Shown one piece after another: positions 23,430-35,300 of a DNA stretch of 64,000 nt. The stretch lies in the NCBI RefSeq assembly GCF_000321225.1, contig NW_004450464.1:533155-597154 (forward strand). Direction: 5' to 3'. Under the pieces are notes generated by a model, which worked only from the letters and a program-made list of their open reading frames with translations, searched no databases and had not been told where the DNA came from. The translations under genes and the position numbers were made by a program. The DNA comes from Odobenus rosmarus divergens. Lineage: Eukaryota; Chordata; Mammalia; Carnivora; Odobenidae. The first letter of the stretch is position 1; the number at the start of each line of letters is the position of its first letter.

Positions 23430-24000
23430 TTATTTCACCATGTAAGTAACAAGAATTCTCAACTCCACCTGCTAGTCATTTTCACGCACTCATTTCAAGC
23501 TTCACATATTCAGAACTCCAAATCTTCCTTTCTCAAATGTGTTTTTTTCCTACTCCCTGAGAAAATGAAACAATCACCCACTAGTAACCCAAGCCAAAAA
23601 TGTGACTGTAACTCTAGATTCTTCATTCTTTCTCACCACCCATCAAATCAGTAGTAAGGTCTATACATTCTGGTTCCTAATCATTTTTTTTAAATCTTTA
23701 TTTTCCTCTCCATCCTACTGCTAATTTTGATCTGGCCCTAGAACGTTTTTCATGCGGATTAAAACTAAGTTCCTTTCCTTTTCCCATCTTGCCCCAATTA
23801 GTCCTTCCTCGCTGTTCGGATCTGCTTTCAGTGATGAATCTAATTATATTGCCCTTTTGCTTAAAAATATTACCTCTGGATTACCATTGACTAAATGATT
23901 AAAATATGACCTTATCAACACACTTAGAACTTTTCAGGATCTCTCTAAACTCTGCTTTTTTAAGTCTTGTTTCTACCTTTTCTGCACAATACAACCCAAA
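23430..24000 (+). repeat. L2 LINE body, sense
   Basis: Diverged L2 ORF2 region: gtgactgtaactctagattcttc, catcaaatcagtagtaaggtct, attatattgcccttttgcttaaaaatattacctctggattaccattgac and atgaccttatcaacacacttag occur in the order expected of L2. No frame is open. Confidence 0.75.
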
Positions 24001-24768
24001 TTAATACCCTCATCAATCATGTATAAGGTCTCAAGATGTTCAATTAATAAATGAAAATTCAGTTCAAAGTACTTTTCACTATTGTCTTGAAAAGCAGCAT
24101 TAGTTGAATATAAGAAACAACATTTACAGATTTAGGCAATATCTTATGTATGTTATCAAGTCAACAACCCTATGCCATCAGTTACTGGTTTTTAATTTTA
24201 GAACTAAGCAGAAATCAGATTATCTCAAAATGTCACATTGACCATCATTGAACATGACTATAAAGCTGCATTTTGGGGAAGACGTTGTGTTACTTTATCC
24301 CTTTTAATCCTCAGAAGATATGCCATTATACAACTTTGACCTGCATTTTATCATTCCAGTAATACAATTAAAAATTATTATAGTTTCTAATGATGTTTTA
24401 ATATTGTTCTTGAAAAGGAAGAAAATCTTCAGATACTTTAGCTATTTGGTCTTCAATCTTTCTAACCCAAGAGGTAACAAACCCAGGATTTATTTTCATA
24501 AATAATGGCACTGAATCTAAACTGCCTCTTTTATTTTTTTTACATAAGTTATCCTAGTTACAATATATTCAGTGTTTTGAAAGCTATTTGGGAACTGAAA
24601 AAAATAGAGTAGTTCATATGAAATACATGGGTTCTCATAGTGTTTTAAATGGACTTTCCATTTTTGGTAGAATTGACTGTCATTTAGGACAAGTTCACAC
24701 CAAGGCTTGTGGAAATTTTTCTTAATTCAGGTGTTCTAATAATTGAGATTCATTTCACAAGAAACACT
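24001..24768. other. Unassigned non-coding sequence
   Basis: AT-rich. 24110-24330 has faint MIR-like words (tatgttatcaagtcaacaaccctatg) that are too weak to call. Confidence 0.35.
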
Positions 24769-25358
24769 GTTAAAAAAATGACAACTGTGTAAAATTTAAA
24801 GATCTTATTGGCATTAGTCAATGATTCATGAATCTGGTAGCATCCCATCTAGCAGATAGAAAAGAGCTCTGAAGAGCTATACAAGAAGACTTTCACAGGT
24901 AGAAAAGGGTAGGAAAAGGTAGTTTGTACCAAAGAGTGGAATGTTTCAGGCAAGGACACTCTACTCTGGGAGAAAGAAGGGGTCTTTTTTTAAGATGTAT
25001 TTATTTATTTTAGGGAGAGAGCGCAAGAGCATGAGCAGGAGGGACAGAGGGAGACGGGGACCGAATCTCAAGCAGACTCAGTGCCGAGGGCAGAACCCAA
25101 TGTGGGGCTCCCTCTCAGGACCCTGAGATCATGACCTGAGACGAGACCAAGAGTTGGCCGCTTAACCAACTGCGCCACTAGGCACCCCCAGAAAGGGTAT
25201 TTGAGGCGGATTTCCTCACTATGCTGGTCAGGTAATTCCAGATTGACTCCTGGGAGAGACTGTGAAATTCATATAGGTATTACGTTTTGGTTTGCTGAAG
25301 TGGGGCATATCTCAAGTGACTTTATTTTGGGCTTGCTGTCTCTTTTTTAATAGATACA
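24769..25358 (-). mobile_element. Probable ERV LTR, antisense, carrying a SINE
   Basis: Two halves flank a SINE: 24769-24983 and 25190-25358. Read on minus, the order is ataaagtcacttgagatatg..., ggaattacctgaccagcatag, then after the SINE a segment ending in a short T/A-rich TAACA terminus. This matches the layout of a known-looking mammalian LTR, though I cannot name the family with certainty. No coding retroviral sequence adjoins. Confidence 0.6.
24975..25198 (-). mobile_element. Carnivore SINE nested in LTR, antisense
   Basis: SINE at about 24984-25189, flanked by agaaggggt (24975-24983) and agaaagggt (25190-25198), one mismatch. T-rich tail on the left, head complement gcgccactaggcacccc on the right. 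Confidence 0.9.
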
Positions 25359-26129
25359 GATTTAAATTCTCTGAAGTTATTTGATAACTTCTATAATACT
25401 AATCTTAATATTTTAATACACACTCTTTCTGGTATAATTTGGTTTTTACATATGATGCATTTGAGTCCTCTACATGATTTGAGATTCTGCTTCACTCTAT
25501 CCTTTATTGACTCCCCCAACTTGAGCCAACATCCTTTTGTTTATAAACTTTTTCTGTATACAAACCTTTATCTAAAATTTCTAAGAAGAAAAAACCCAGA
25601 AAATTTCGTCCCTTTTCTGCAAAAGATCGTTTAATCAGGATTCAGGCATATTAGACTTTATTGCAAGGATGCTACTTAAGGATTAAGTTGAGGGCCATTT
25701 GGTCCTTTATGTACAGTTGTAACCAGGTTTTGTAGAAAACGAAGCTGCGAATCAATGCTTTTCTGCAGTTGGGGCTTTTACTTTGGGAGCACTAGCTAAC
25801 TCTCAGGTTTTTAGCATGATTACATTTATCTATATTTAAAGTACAAAGGAATCCACATGCTGGAAAGTAATTGCTCTGTTGCTATAGGGAAAGAGATTAG
25901 GAAAGCTGTGAGTTTAAGGAAGAAACTGCCTGGGTAGTAATCCCTTTTATTATCTACTCTAAGCCAGAAATAATTCTATCCCTAGCCTAATAAATAATTA
26001 TGTCATGAACTCTAAGGTCAGAGGACTTGGGCAAGATTGTTAGGAAGTACAATGATTAGAAACTTGCCATATTCCTAAGGTCATATTGTCTCTTTAAAAA
26101 TATGTATTTGACAGCACTGAATGCAATGC
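25359..26129. other. Unassigned non-coding sequence
   Basis: Nothing recognised beyond AT-rich unique-looking DNA. Confidence 0.4.
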
Positions 26130-26235
26130 AGATGCTAATGCACACAGCAGGGGAGGACAATTACCCAAACCATTCATTTACTAGGTGATCTCTAAGTCCC
26201 CTTCTAACTTTAAAATTCTATGCCTATGTCTAAAT
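26130..26235 (+). repeat. Probable MIR fragment, sense
   Basis: The ctaggtgatctctaagtccccttctaactttaaaattctatg segment resembles the 3' part of a MIR-type SINE. Confidence 0.55.
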
Positions 26236-26742
26236 GAGAGTCATTTTCATTTAAATTGACAAAGCTAATCATATGTTTTAATTAAGATATGTTCCTTTCA
26301 TTAAATGACTGTGTGTCGGATCAGGGAATTATGTTAATGGGGAACCCAAAATTTGTCTGGAAAGCCAGCCTTGTAGAGCAGGCAGAATTTAGACAATGAC
26401 AGATCTCACAAGACAAGTTTATCAGCAGAGCCTGTGCTAAGGTGTTTGTCAGTTGGGCAGGGGGAATAGACAAACCTATAGATGAGGATGGGAATGAATC
26501 GGTGGAGATCAACCTGGAGTAAATAGATAAGGCCAACCTGGGTTTCATGAAAAGGTAGCCTCTAGAGGTGTGACTCTAAACCCATTTTTCTTTTGGGTCT
26601 CTGATGTTCCCCTGCCAGTTTTGCTTCCAAGATACACTCTCTTAAGCTTCCTTTCTCCTAGTACTCTGAAAGTGGTCTTGGATCCATTTTGCCACTTAAA
26701 ATAAATCTTTAATAATGGTACAGAACCAAATGTAGATACTGT
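26236..26742. other. Unassigned non-coding sequence
   Basis: No gene or named repeat; the antisense 75-codon frame 26321-26548 has no recognisable domain. Confidence 0.4.
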
Positions 26743-27197
26743 TGTTAGAGGCAGTTCATTAGATTCTAACAGGATACCTGGAGGCCAGCAAAGAGGAAGG
26801 CATGGTCAATTGCAGGGAAAGGCAGAGGCCTGTCCTGGCAGTGCTCCAAAAAGCACAAGAAGCCAGATGAAACCAGACAGGCCCAAGATGGCAGGTGTGA
26901 TGATGGGAAACCCCTGACCAAATAAGGAAGAAAAGGTACAAAACTCCACTTCAAAGAAATCCCTGCCCCAAGTAATGAATATTCCACCCACTTATTAAAA
27001 ACTGTCAGTAAAAGATAGAAGCCCGAGCCCCACAGAGTGCAGCTTGCTATCTTGACCTTGCCCATTCTCACATTTCAAGAGTGTGCTTTTGCTTTACTAC
27101 ACTTTCCCACTCGAGTCCCTCGTCCACTGGATTGTCTCTGCCCTTGAATTCTTTCTTGGGGTGAGACCGAGAGACTTTGGTTGACATCTTTGGGACA
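26743..27197 (+). mobile_element. Probable ERV LTR, sense
   Basis: Starts TGTTAGAGGCAG and ends ...GGGACA, giving TG...CA ends. The interior has LTR-like features: a C-rich middle, an ATTAAA-type signal near 26994, and a distal gaattctttcttggggtgagac segment typical of gammaretrovirus-like LTR 3' ends. Directly after it, at 27202, TGGTGGGGGCC begins with TGG as a primer-binding site would, so a stub of internal sequence may follow. Overlapping antisense frames at 26759-27071 are not genes. Confidence 0.6.
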
Positions 27198-28069
27198 GGC
27201 TTGGTGGGGGCCTTGGGGCCTGCGGTCTCCCCAGTTCACGAGGCAATAATATGGACAAATCATAAGCATATCATAAAAGCTGGGTCTGGGGTAGGGTGGG
27301 TTTTTGGATCCCCTGTGGGCTGGCTAGGTAGTTGCTAATAATTTAGTGACTTTCAAGTCTTCTTTATTGCCATTTGCTACTTTCAGTACCCAGACCTCCA
27401 CTGTGAGGTCGAGATGGAGTCTCAACAGTCAGGCATTTGTTCAGAAATGAAAATAATCAGCTTCAATGAGTAGATAATAAATTCGCCTCCATTTCTCTGG
27501 AATGCCCTATTTCCTCCTTACGTGTATAGGGCTCACCACCTCCCACACCCCACTCCTAGTATAAAAAGCTTAAGTGATCATTCCTGACCAAGGTGGCCAC
27601 CTCTAAGTCTAAATTTCTCTTTCCTTCTCATTAGAGTCACTGGTGGCCTTATAGTGGTTCTTAAATTATTTCCTCGAATGACTTAACTGTTTAGTGCAAC
27701 TGAATACTTCAGATGTTTCTGATTACGACTCACCAGGACCATTACCTCCTGGAGGAAATTAACCGGGAAATATAAAATATAATAACATAGTTCTGATGGG
27801 GTGGTGATTGTCTCTATCGTGTTCAATGATATATCACTAAAGAATGCACCCAATAAATAAATACTTGTTAAAAACATGAATAAAAGTGAGGGCAAGGAGT
27901 GGACAATCCCCAGTTCTGAATGGAGCAAATAAGTAGATATTTCCATTATTGAAAACAAGAAACAAAATAAGTTTAAGGGGAAAAGATAAATCTTATGTCA
28001 AGAATATTAAACAAGCTATGCCCATGTGGTGATCAGCTGTTGGTACACACACGTCTCCTCAGAGACGTG
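27198..28069. other. Unassigned, possibly starting with an ERV internal stub
   Basis: The first ~50 bases may be ERV leader (see the finding on a primer-binding-site-like motif). The rest has no recognised gene or repeat. Confidence 0.35.
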
Positions 28070-28205
28070 TAATGTATATTTTTTCCTCTGGGTGCTAAGT
28101 TTCATGATGGAAGAAACAGATCTGTATTTGTTCCTATATAGCCAATACTGGGATAGTACCTGTCACACACCAGGTATTGAATAAACCTGATTAATAACTG
28201 AGTTA
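28070..28205 (+). repeat. L2 3' end, sense
   Basis: The gtacctgtcacacaccaggtattgaataaacctg segment at about 28155-28190 is the L2 terminus with a few changes. Confidence 0.75.
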
Positions 28206-28279
28206 ATTTAGTTAATAGCCTATGCGTTTCCCCTTCTATGAGTGTTCAGAAGTCATTTTTTATAGTTAACACAGTGTCT

Positions 28280-28475
28280 TTTCGCGTGTCATTTACATTA
28301 ACTAGTTCAATTCTCAGAGCAACACTATGAAATAGTCATTATTGGGCTCCCTATTCTATATATGAAGACAAGCACAGACAGCTTTGGTAAATCATCCGAA
28401 GTCACGAAGCTAGTACATATTGGGGCTGAAACCTGAATGCAGGCAGTCTTTCTAGAGTCCATGCTGTTCTCTTTT
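28280..28475 (-). repeat. MIR SINE, antisense, nearly complete
   Basis: Contains the reverse-complement MIR order: attctcagagcaacactatgaaatagtcattatt, then aagacaagcacagacag...gaagtcacgaagctagtacatattggggctgaaacctgaatgcaggcagtc and tagagtccatgctgttct. Confidence 0.9.
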
Positions 28476-28745
28476 TCTTCTCTGTTACTTCCATAATGGA
28501 AGTAATGGTTTATAATCTTATATTGGCTAGACTTTAAGCAAAACGTGTGGCAAATGAGGAAAGAATTAAAAGGAGTTTATACCCATATATTTGGGGGAAA
28601 AAAAAGATATGGAAAAATGAGAAAGCACTCCACAGTAAAACCAAGAAGCATTAAGACCACCTGTGAGAAATTCTAACACTAGAAAGAGGAGAAAGGAGAA
28701 ACATAAAAATGTTTTCTATTTTAAATAACTCACCCTGGCAACAAT

Positions 28746-28957
28746 ATAAATGTTCATTTTTTAAAAAAGATTTTATTTATTTGACAGAGCAAGAGAGCAT
28801 AAGCAGAGGGAGCAGCAGAGGGAGAGGGAGAAGCAGACTCACTGCTGAGCAGGGAGCCTGATTTGGGGCTTGATCCCAGGACCCTGGGCTCATGACCTAA
28901 GCCGAAGGCAGACGCTTAACGACTGAGCCACCCAGGCACCCCATAAATGTTCATTTT
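28746..28957 (-). mobile_element. Carnivore SINE with target duplication, antisense
   Basis: SINE at 28761-28942 flanked by ataaatgttcatttt (28746-28760 and 28943-28957). Complete head and A/T tail. Confidence 0.96.
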
Positions 28958-28964
28958 AGTGCTG

Positions 28965-29205
28965 CCACTGAGGAAAGCATTTGAATTAGGCTATTGCAGT
29001 TCTCCAGGGAAGAGAGCACTTGGGGAAATGAGGAATGGAACAAGGTGAGACTGAGGAAAGTGAAAAAGTATAATTGGACCGACACGGTGGTCAAAGACTC
29101 GGGAACAATGGAAAAAATATGAGGAGTAAATGTGACTCTCACACTTCTGGCTTTGATAAGATGAATGTTAGACCTGTGATCATAAGGATGTAGGGGAATC
29201 TAGAT
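28965..29205 (-). repeat. L2 body fragment, antisense
   Basis: The ttaggctattgcagttctccaggg segment (about 28986-29010) and the following G/A-rich segment match the reverse complement of L2. It ends abruptly at the LTR to the right. Confidence 0.75.
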
Positions 29206-29210
29206 CTTAT

Positions 29211-29775
29211 TGATGTAGGAAAGATGTTGGGGTTGTGGGAGCCAAGAAAGAATTCTTGAGATGTTTTTGGCGCAAAAAATGGTTTTATTAAAGCACAGGG
29301 ACAGGACCCGTGGACAGAAAGTGCTGCACCACTGTCGTGAGGAGTGGCCTATATGTACTTTCAAGTTGGGAGGAGGTTAGGGACAGCACAAGCCTCCAAG
29401 GGATTTTGAAAAACAAGGTTTCCAGGACCTTTAGGGGGGCTAGCTATTGTTAGGAGATGGTCATTTAGTATTGCTTAGTAAAAACTCAGTCATGAAACCC
29501 TTCAGATGTATATCAGTGAGCCATAGGCTTGGGGGATGATGGCCAACCTATATCTTGGGGGGTTGAGATAAAGGAAGTTTCCAAAGGAATTTTTATGTGT
29601 TAAAGGAGACTTACAGGACCCTAGGGGTTGGGCGAAGGTTGCCTTTTGCCCTTAGCAAAGTGTTAACATTGAGGCTTCTGAGCTCCCAGTAGAAGGGCAC
29701 TGTGTCAAGGACTTGTCAATGGGCTGTAAGTAGTAAAGAAATTTAATTTTTCTTTTGCCTTTGTTTCCCACATCA
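29211..29775 (-). mobile_element. Solo ERV1-like LTR, antisense
   Basis: Ends are inverted repeats: TGATGT at 29211-29216 and ACATCA at 29770-29775. The flanks are ttat and atat, possibly a worn 4-base target duplication. On minus it has an AATAAA signal (plus tttatt at about 29283-29288) followed by a 3' segment with tctttcttggctcccac, like gammaretroviral LTRs. Length 565. No internal region adjoins, so it is a solo LTR. Confidence 0.75.
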
Positions 29776-29909
29776 ATATTTTGTTGCAATGATGAATTCA
29801 CTTGAGGATATTTGAAATTTAAGAAACTTAGCTGTATCTCTAGCCTCTTTTCTGGGACGGTGTGTATTTAATTGCCTGCTTACCACCCTCACCAGTTTAT
29901 CTCTGGAAC

Positions 29910-30535
29910 CCCTTAAAAGGAACACATGTAAAACTGGATTCATGAGCTCTCTCCAAACCCACTTCTATGCCAGCGTTCTCTCTCTTTGTAAAGGGTACCG
30001 TCACCTACCTGGTAGCCCAGCCTGAATGCGGGGGTTTCAACTTTACCCTGTTCCTGAACTTCGTACCTTCACATGCATACCATCACCCAATTTATCAAAT
30101 CTTAATACAACTGAATACTTACCTTTTCTGCCCCCAAATTTAGATCCTCATTATTTCTCATCTAGATTTTGTGCTATCTTGCTAGATTAATAGGTGTTAA
30201 CTGAAAGGTGGGAAAGTGGAACTTGCTTTTCTCCTATTAAACAAAACTTTCCTTATCCTTACTTCACAGATCAACTCTTTACTTGACACTTAGAACTCAG
30301 CTAAAAATTGCTTCCACTTGGCAACTTTTTCTAACTTCAAAACTAGGATAGGTCACTCAGTTATGTGTTCCCTTTTGTCTAACTTTTCACAGCTCTGTAA
30401 TTACTTGTTCAGTGTCTGTCCTTCAAACTAAATCGTGAGTACCATGAGGATGTGGTCTGTCTCTGTCTTAGGGACCTTTTTCTCTAGTACCTTATAATAG
30501 GAGATATTCAGTAATTCCTTAAATGAATGACTGGA
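29910..30535 (+). repeat. L2 LINE 3' half, sense
   Basis: L2 landmarks in order: tagcccagcctgaatgcgggggtttcaac (about 30015), tacttcacagatcaactc, cagctaaaaattgcttccacttgg, the tcactcagttatgtgtt segment, cgtgagtaccatgaggatgtgg, and a worn tail ending near 30530. Confidence 0.75.
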
Positions 30536-31335
30536 AAGAGGTAAAGCAGTAGAACACCAAAAAAAAAAAAAAATCCATTTGGTTTCATAACATGAAAACT
30601 TGCTGATTTACATAGGAGCAATTTTAAAGTGGAAGGTGTACCAGGAGGCATAAAAGGTAAATAAAAGGAAAATAGTTCAAATACATTTCCAGGGAGTGCT
30701 GCTGACGTTTTAGAGTTGAAAGAGAAAATTGAAACAATTGGTTAAAATAAAAGTACCTTTACTCGTTGATAGTTACCCAGTGACTTGAATAATTGAGAGC
30801 AGGTGTACTAGCAACCTTGTAAGCAACAGAATCAGCACTAAGTACTATGGCAGTAATGTTTTGTTAAATTTCTTTGAAAATGCCACCCACAGATCTTTCT
30901 GATTCTTCGTTGGAGAAAAATGGCAAATACAAAATCATTACCTATTATCACAATGTATTTGATAATTCTGTAGTCCAAAAAGTAAGTGTCAGACATAGAG
31001 CGGTCATATTCAGAGGAAAAATTGCCAGGGCCCTAACCCTCAAAAGACCCAGAACAATCTGACAGCCGTTCAGGGAGCTAATGTGGAAGAAAAACTTGGC
31101 AGGTTGAATCTGACCTGCTTTTCTCTCCCTTGGGAACCTCATATTCAACTTGGCCCCAAGATTCCCCCTAGCTAATCCTGTCTCAGGGCTCAAGAGAATA
31201 GCAAAAAGGTATAATTGATCTTTCTTTTCACTTAAAACTCTTCTAGGAACAAAGATGAGGTCTAAAAAAGCAGTTCTTACAATTAATATTGTTCTCCTTT
31301 GTGCAAAAAATTTTTCTTTGTGACCTTTTTTTATT
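30536..31335. other. Unassigned non-coding sequence
   Basis: Contains an A-run at 30558-30572. The frames 30874-31062 (plus) and 30948-31415 (minus, running into a SINE) show no domain and no supporting gene signals. Confidence 0.4.
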
Positions 31336-31564
31336 TCCCAAGTGATTTTTTTTTTGAAAGATTTTATGTATTTATTTAATTGACACACAGAGAGAGAGAG
31401 AGAGAGGAAACACAAGCAGGGGGAGAGGGAGAGGGAGAAGCAGGCTTCCCGCCGAGCAGGGAGCCTGATGCGGGGCTCGATCCCAGGACCCTGGGATCAT
31501 GACCTGAGCTGAAGGCAGTTGTTTAACCGACTGAGCCACTCAGACACCCTCCCAAGTGATTTTT
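31336..31564 (-). mobile_element. Carnivore SINE with target duplication, antisense
   Basis: SINE at 31351-31549 flanked by tcccaagtgattttt (31336-31350 and 31550-31564). It has an (AG)n run at 31389-31406 from the reversed CT tract. The body is of the catgacctgagctgaaggcag type. Confidence 0.96.
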
Positions 31565-32478
31565 AAACCTAACCATTGCCTTTTTATTCCAACAAAATAG
31601 TGGTGAATATAGACTAGCATAAGTCACTCAGAAATTTAAAATCTAAACAGAAGATCATTTAAAAATGAAATATGAACTCATTTTCAACTTTGGTTATTCT
31701 GGGGATCTGGGTTAGATAGACACTCCCTTTTAAGTGGATCCAATCATGACAGATGCCCTTTTACTTTAAAAAAAATTTTTTTTGAATTGTAGATAATAAG
31801 GGATTTCAATTTTATTCAATACTGACTATCTCAAAGGAAAAATTAAAATGCACCAGATTACTAACTATATTGGAATGAGCCTAATAGCTTTACTCAGTAA
31901 AGAGTCAGTGGGGCTAAGATTTCTGCATAATGAACATTTTTAACAATTAAGCTGGTGAAAATGAATTAAGTGATATCATTTAATAAGGCATAAATGTGAC
32001 AACAAGATATTTTAGTTCCTACATCTAATATTCAAAACCTGAGGCTGGTGTGGGGGGCAGTGGAAGAAGGGCCTTTGCAAACAGTTTAAAGTGGGCACTG
32101 TTCCAATGATGAGGACAATCAATATTCAAGTTTGTCCTTTTGTGTCCGCCAGTTACCTTTATAATTTGTCTCATTAAGATATTCTTATTTAATACACAAA
32201 TGTAGATTAATGCCTATTTTTTTATGTATTAAAGCCAACTACTATGTTCTTTCCAGGCTTTAGCCATGCAAAAATGGGTTCTCTTGTTGGAAATGATGAG
32301 GATAATTCCACTAACTGTAAGGATTCTTCACCTAAGAAATTGGCCATCAATGAGTCTACATGTATATTTATATTAAATAAATTTTGGAGCCCAGTGTGCT
32401 GACCTGTATATAAAAGGAATTCTTTGAGTAATTCTCTAGAGAATTTTTTTGTTGGAAGACTCCTCCCTCCACCCCTCC
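31565..32478. other. Unassigned non-coding sequence
   Basis: No named repeat or gene. Contains an A8T8-like patch at about 31768-31786. Confidence 0.4.
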
Positions 32479-32852
32479 CCATATGTTTTTTTATTAAATT
32501 TTTTATTGTTATGTTAATCACCATACATTACATCATTAGTTTTTGATGTAGTGTTCCATGATTTATTGTTTGTGCATAACACCGAGTGCTCCATTCAATA
32601 CGTGCCCTCTTTAATACCCATCACCAGGCTAACCCATCCTCCCACCCCCTCCCCTCTAGAACCCTCAGTTTGTTTTTCAGAGTCCATCATCTCTCATGGT
32701 TCGTCTCCCCCCCGATTGCCCCCCCTTCATTCTTCCCCTCCTGCTATCTTCATTTCTTTTTTTTCTTAACATATATTGCATTATTTGTTTCAGAGGTACA
32801 GATCTGTGATTCAACGGTCTTGCACAATTCACAGCACTCACCATATGGTTTT
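32479..32852 (-). mobile_element. 5'-truncated LINE-1 3' end, antisense
   Basis: The last ~355 bases of the young carnivore L1 3' UTR in reverse (T-rich tail 32486-32510, then atgttaatcaccatacatta). Flanked by ccatatgttttt at 32479 and ccatatggtttt at 32841, a probable target duplication with one indel. The frames 32551-32769 and 32586-33089 begin inside this tail and are not genes. Confidence 0.92.
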
Positions 32853-33749
32853 CAAGTTGCTCTGTGTTCTTTCAATCCTGCAGAGCACTATTATTTTTTA
32901 AGGGAAATAAGCTCAAAGAATATTATTGTGAAGACACATATAGAAAAGATGTGGAAGTCATCCAAAAACAGTAGGACTGTGTTCTGGTGTGGCATCAGTG
33001 TTCTCCCCCACAGCACAGCTGAGCCTTACGACATACCTCTCTCTACCAACAATGTGTATCTGCTGAGAGTTAAGTCCTTTTCTCCGTAACTTCGAATTGA
33101 GCATTTTTCATTGTGTGTTTTTTTAATCCAACCGCTCCCTGTGACCATTCATCTGACATTCTCATATAATGAACTTTCTCCAATTTAATTAGTTCCTATT
33201 TCATTGAGTTATTTGTTGGATCTTTTATTTCAACAACCCCTGACTAGGCTGCAGAATCATTGACCCTGGATAAAGTATTTGCTCTGGATTAGACAGCTGT
33301 AACTAAAGTGATAAAGGGCAATGTATGGTGGTTAACAGGGCCACCAAGAGAATTGTGCATAAGATAGTTCAGCACTCTTTTAGGGATAGTCATCTGAATA
33401 AATTTAACATAAGAAATGGACTTATTAATTTACTGTCCATTAAATAAATTGTAAATAGTTTTATTGGGATGACATAAATGGCAACAGTGGGGAAAAACAG
33501 AATAAATGCACAGCTTCTAGTATAATAGAGCTCTGTGTTTTTCTAAAAAAGAGTGGAAATTCATATTTTGCCCATAAAAGTTTGAGGTATGATCATTTCA
33601 ATAACTCCACTTCCATTATTATGAAATAATAACTTTACTGAAGTGTTTTCAACACTTCATAACATGGATGCTCAGTTAATTTTTGCTCCAGACCAAATCA
33701 GATACAAACCCTAAATAAAAACATTTTCAGATGTCACTAATGACACTTT
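32853..33749. other. Unassigned, relatively repeat-poor
   Basis: About 900 bases with no repeat I can name. 33120-33350 has mixed, non-simple composition with TAATTAG-type words, which could be ordinary unique DNA or a conserved non-coding element. Confidence 0.4.
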
Positions 33750-33978
33750 AAGAAATATATAACTGTGGGGCACCTGGGTGGCTCAGTCGTTAAGTGTCTG
33801 CCTTCTGCTCAGGTCATGATCCCAGGGTCCTGGGATCGAGCTGCTCATCGGGCTCCCTGCTCAGGGGGAAGCCTGCTTCTCCCTCTCCCACTCCCCCTGC
33901 TTGTGTTCCCTCTCTTGCTGTGTTCTCTCTCCGCCACATAAATAAATAAAATCTTTTAAAAAAAAAGAAATATATAAC
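33750..33978 (+). mobile_element. Carnivore SINE with target duplication
   Basis: SINE at 33764-33964 flanked by aagaaatatataac (33750-33763 and 33965-33978). Near-consensus head ggggcacctgggtggctcag and full tail. Confidence 0.96.
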
Positions 33979-34924
33979 CATAAGCAGATGTGATTGAGTT
34001 TTCTACGGCAGCCATTGTCAATGAAACGTACCAGTTCTTTCTTTCATCATATCCTTTAATTGCAGATCACTTTAATACTAATCTCAGGTTGCATTTTGTT
34101 CTCATAAAGTTGCTCCTTTATTTCTTGCAATACTCAGTTTTGAAATAAAATATGCATTTAACTCAGGAGTTTCGACCCACTTATTTTTTAAATTTTATAA
34201 GCTACTTCTTCATGAAGACAGGTCATAACTGCTTTTATCTAATTCACATTGCATATGCCTTCAGTATGTCAGGTCTGAACCTTAGACATATTGTTTTGCG
34301 TACCTTTATTGCTCTGATTACTATGCTGCATGTATTTTTCCTAAACAACACTGTAGTGTCCTAAACATTTTTGATATACCTAAAATTATCATTTTTCCTC
34401 TTTTCATTTCCCCTCAATGCCTTTTTTACTAATACTCTCTCAAAAGGAATTCTCAAGCTCAAATAACTTTAAAGGTAGGAAACAGTTTTTTAAATGAATT
34501 ATAAAATGGCATTCAAAATGTTGTATCTTTGAATGTGAGCATATATGGAAAAGTTAGATGTAGTTGATGAGGAAAGAGCAAAATAAATTGTTCCAATCAA
34601 GGCACCTTTTTATTAATTCATTCTGTATGTTGTTGTAATTCACTCATGAAATGTATGCATTGTGCAATATTAATATCTGGCTTCTCTCTAAATTCTTTTT
34701 TTATTCCCTTTGAAAATCTCCAACAGAGGACAAATGAGTTGGTGGATTACAAATAATATCTTAATACTTCATTGTAATAACATCATATTAAAATATAGTT
34801 ATTAAGTTCTAAATCCACTTTATAAAAGTAAAATATTGGGGAATGTAATATTAATTTAGAAAATTAAAATAGGCTACCTAAACCTTTAAATTTTAAAAAT
34901 TACTTTAAAAAATAAAAATTACTA
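33979..34924. other. Unassigned, AT-rich
   Basis: No gene or named repeat; the 70-codon frame 34152-34364 shows no domain. Confidence 0.4.
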
Positions 34925-35010
34925 ACTTTAAAAATCCCCAGTGCTGATAAAATTCTTGACCTATTGTGCTCTTTCAATAAATATTTGTTAAATAAATGAA
35001 TACCCATGGT
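34925..35010 (+). repeat. Short L2-like 3' tail, sense
   Basis: The gctctttcaataaatatttgttaaataaatgaa segment matches the terminal part of L2; little else survives. Confidence 0.5.
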
Positions 35011-35144
35011 TAAAAAAAATTAATAACCTGCTTCTAATAAAGGTGGTTATCCACCATTGAATGGCTTGCAGGATTCCATTTAAGATGTGTAATGAAACAA
35101 TCTCCAAGAGCGTATACTTTACAAAATACACATAAGTGGCTTTT

Positions 35145-35300
35145 TATTTTTTTAAGATATATTTATTTGAGAGAGGGAGGGCAGCAGGAAGCCTAGAGGG
35201 AGAGAGAGAATCTTAAGCAGACTCTGTGCTGAGCACAGAGCTTAACACCGGGCTCGATCTCACAATCCTGAGATCAGGACCTGAACTGAAACCAAGAGTC
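35145..35300 (-). mobile_element. Truncated carnivore SINE, antisense
   Basis: The SINE tail and body are present (tttttttaagatatatttattt...atctcacaatcctgagatcagg) but the sequence stops at aaaccaagagtc. The tRNA-like head (gagccacccaggcgcc complement) is missing, and L1 sequence begins at once. The loss coincides with the L1 boundary, suggesting a deletion or rearrangement breakpoint at about 35300. Confidence 0.88.

Noticed and set aside
23690..23715. T-run plus aaatcttta as another micro SINE-tail insertion
   Set aside because: No flanking duplicate could be found, so chance composition within the L2 is the simpler reading.
27541..27580. Agtataaaaagct as a TATA-box promoter
   Set aside because: A lone TATA-like word in AT-rich DNA with no downstream exon or other promoter features.
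30948..31415. 155-codon open frame on the minus strand
   Set aside because: It starts in a SINE tail and runs into unassigned DNA. No domain, no partner exons, and composition like chance.
32586..33089. 167-codon open frame on the plus strand
   Set aside because: The first half is the reversed L1 3' UTR; the rest has no recognisable similarity.
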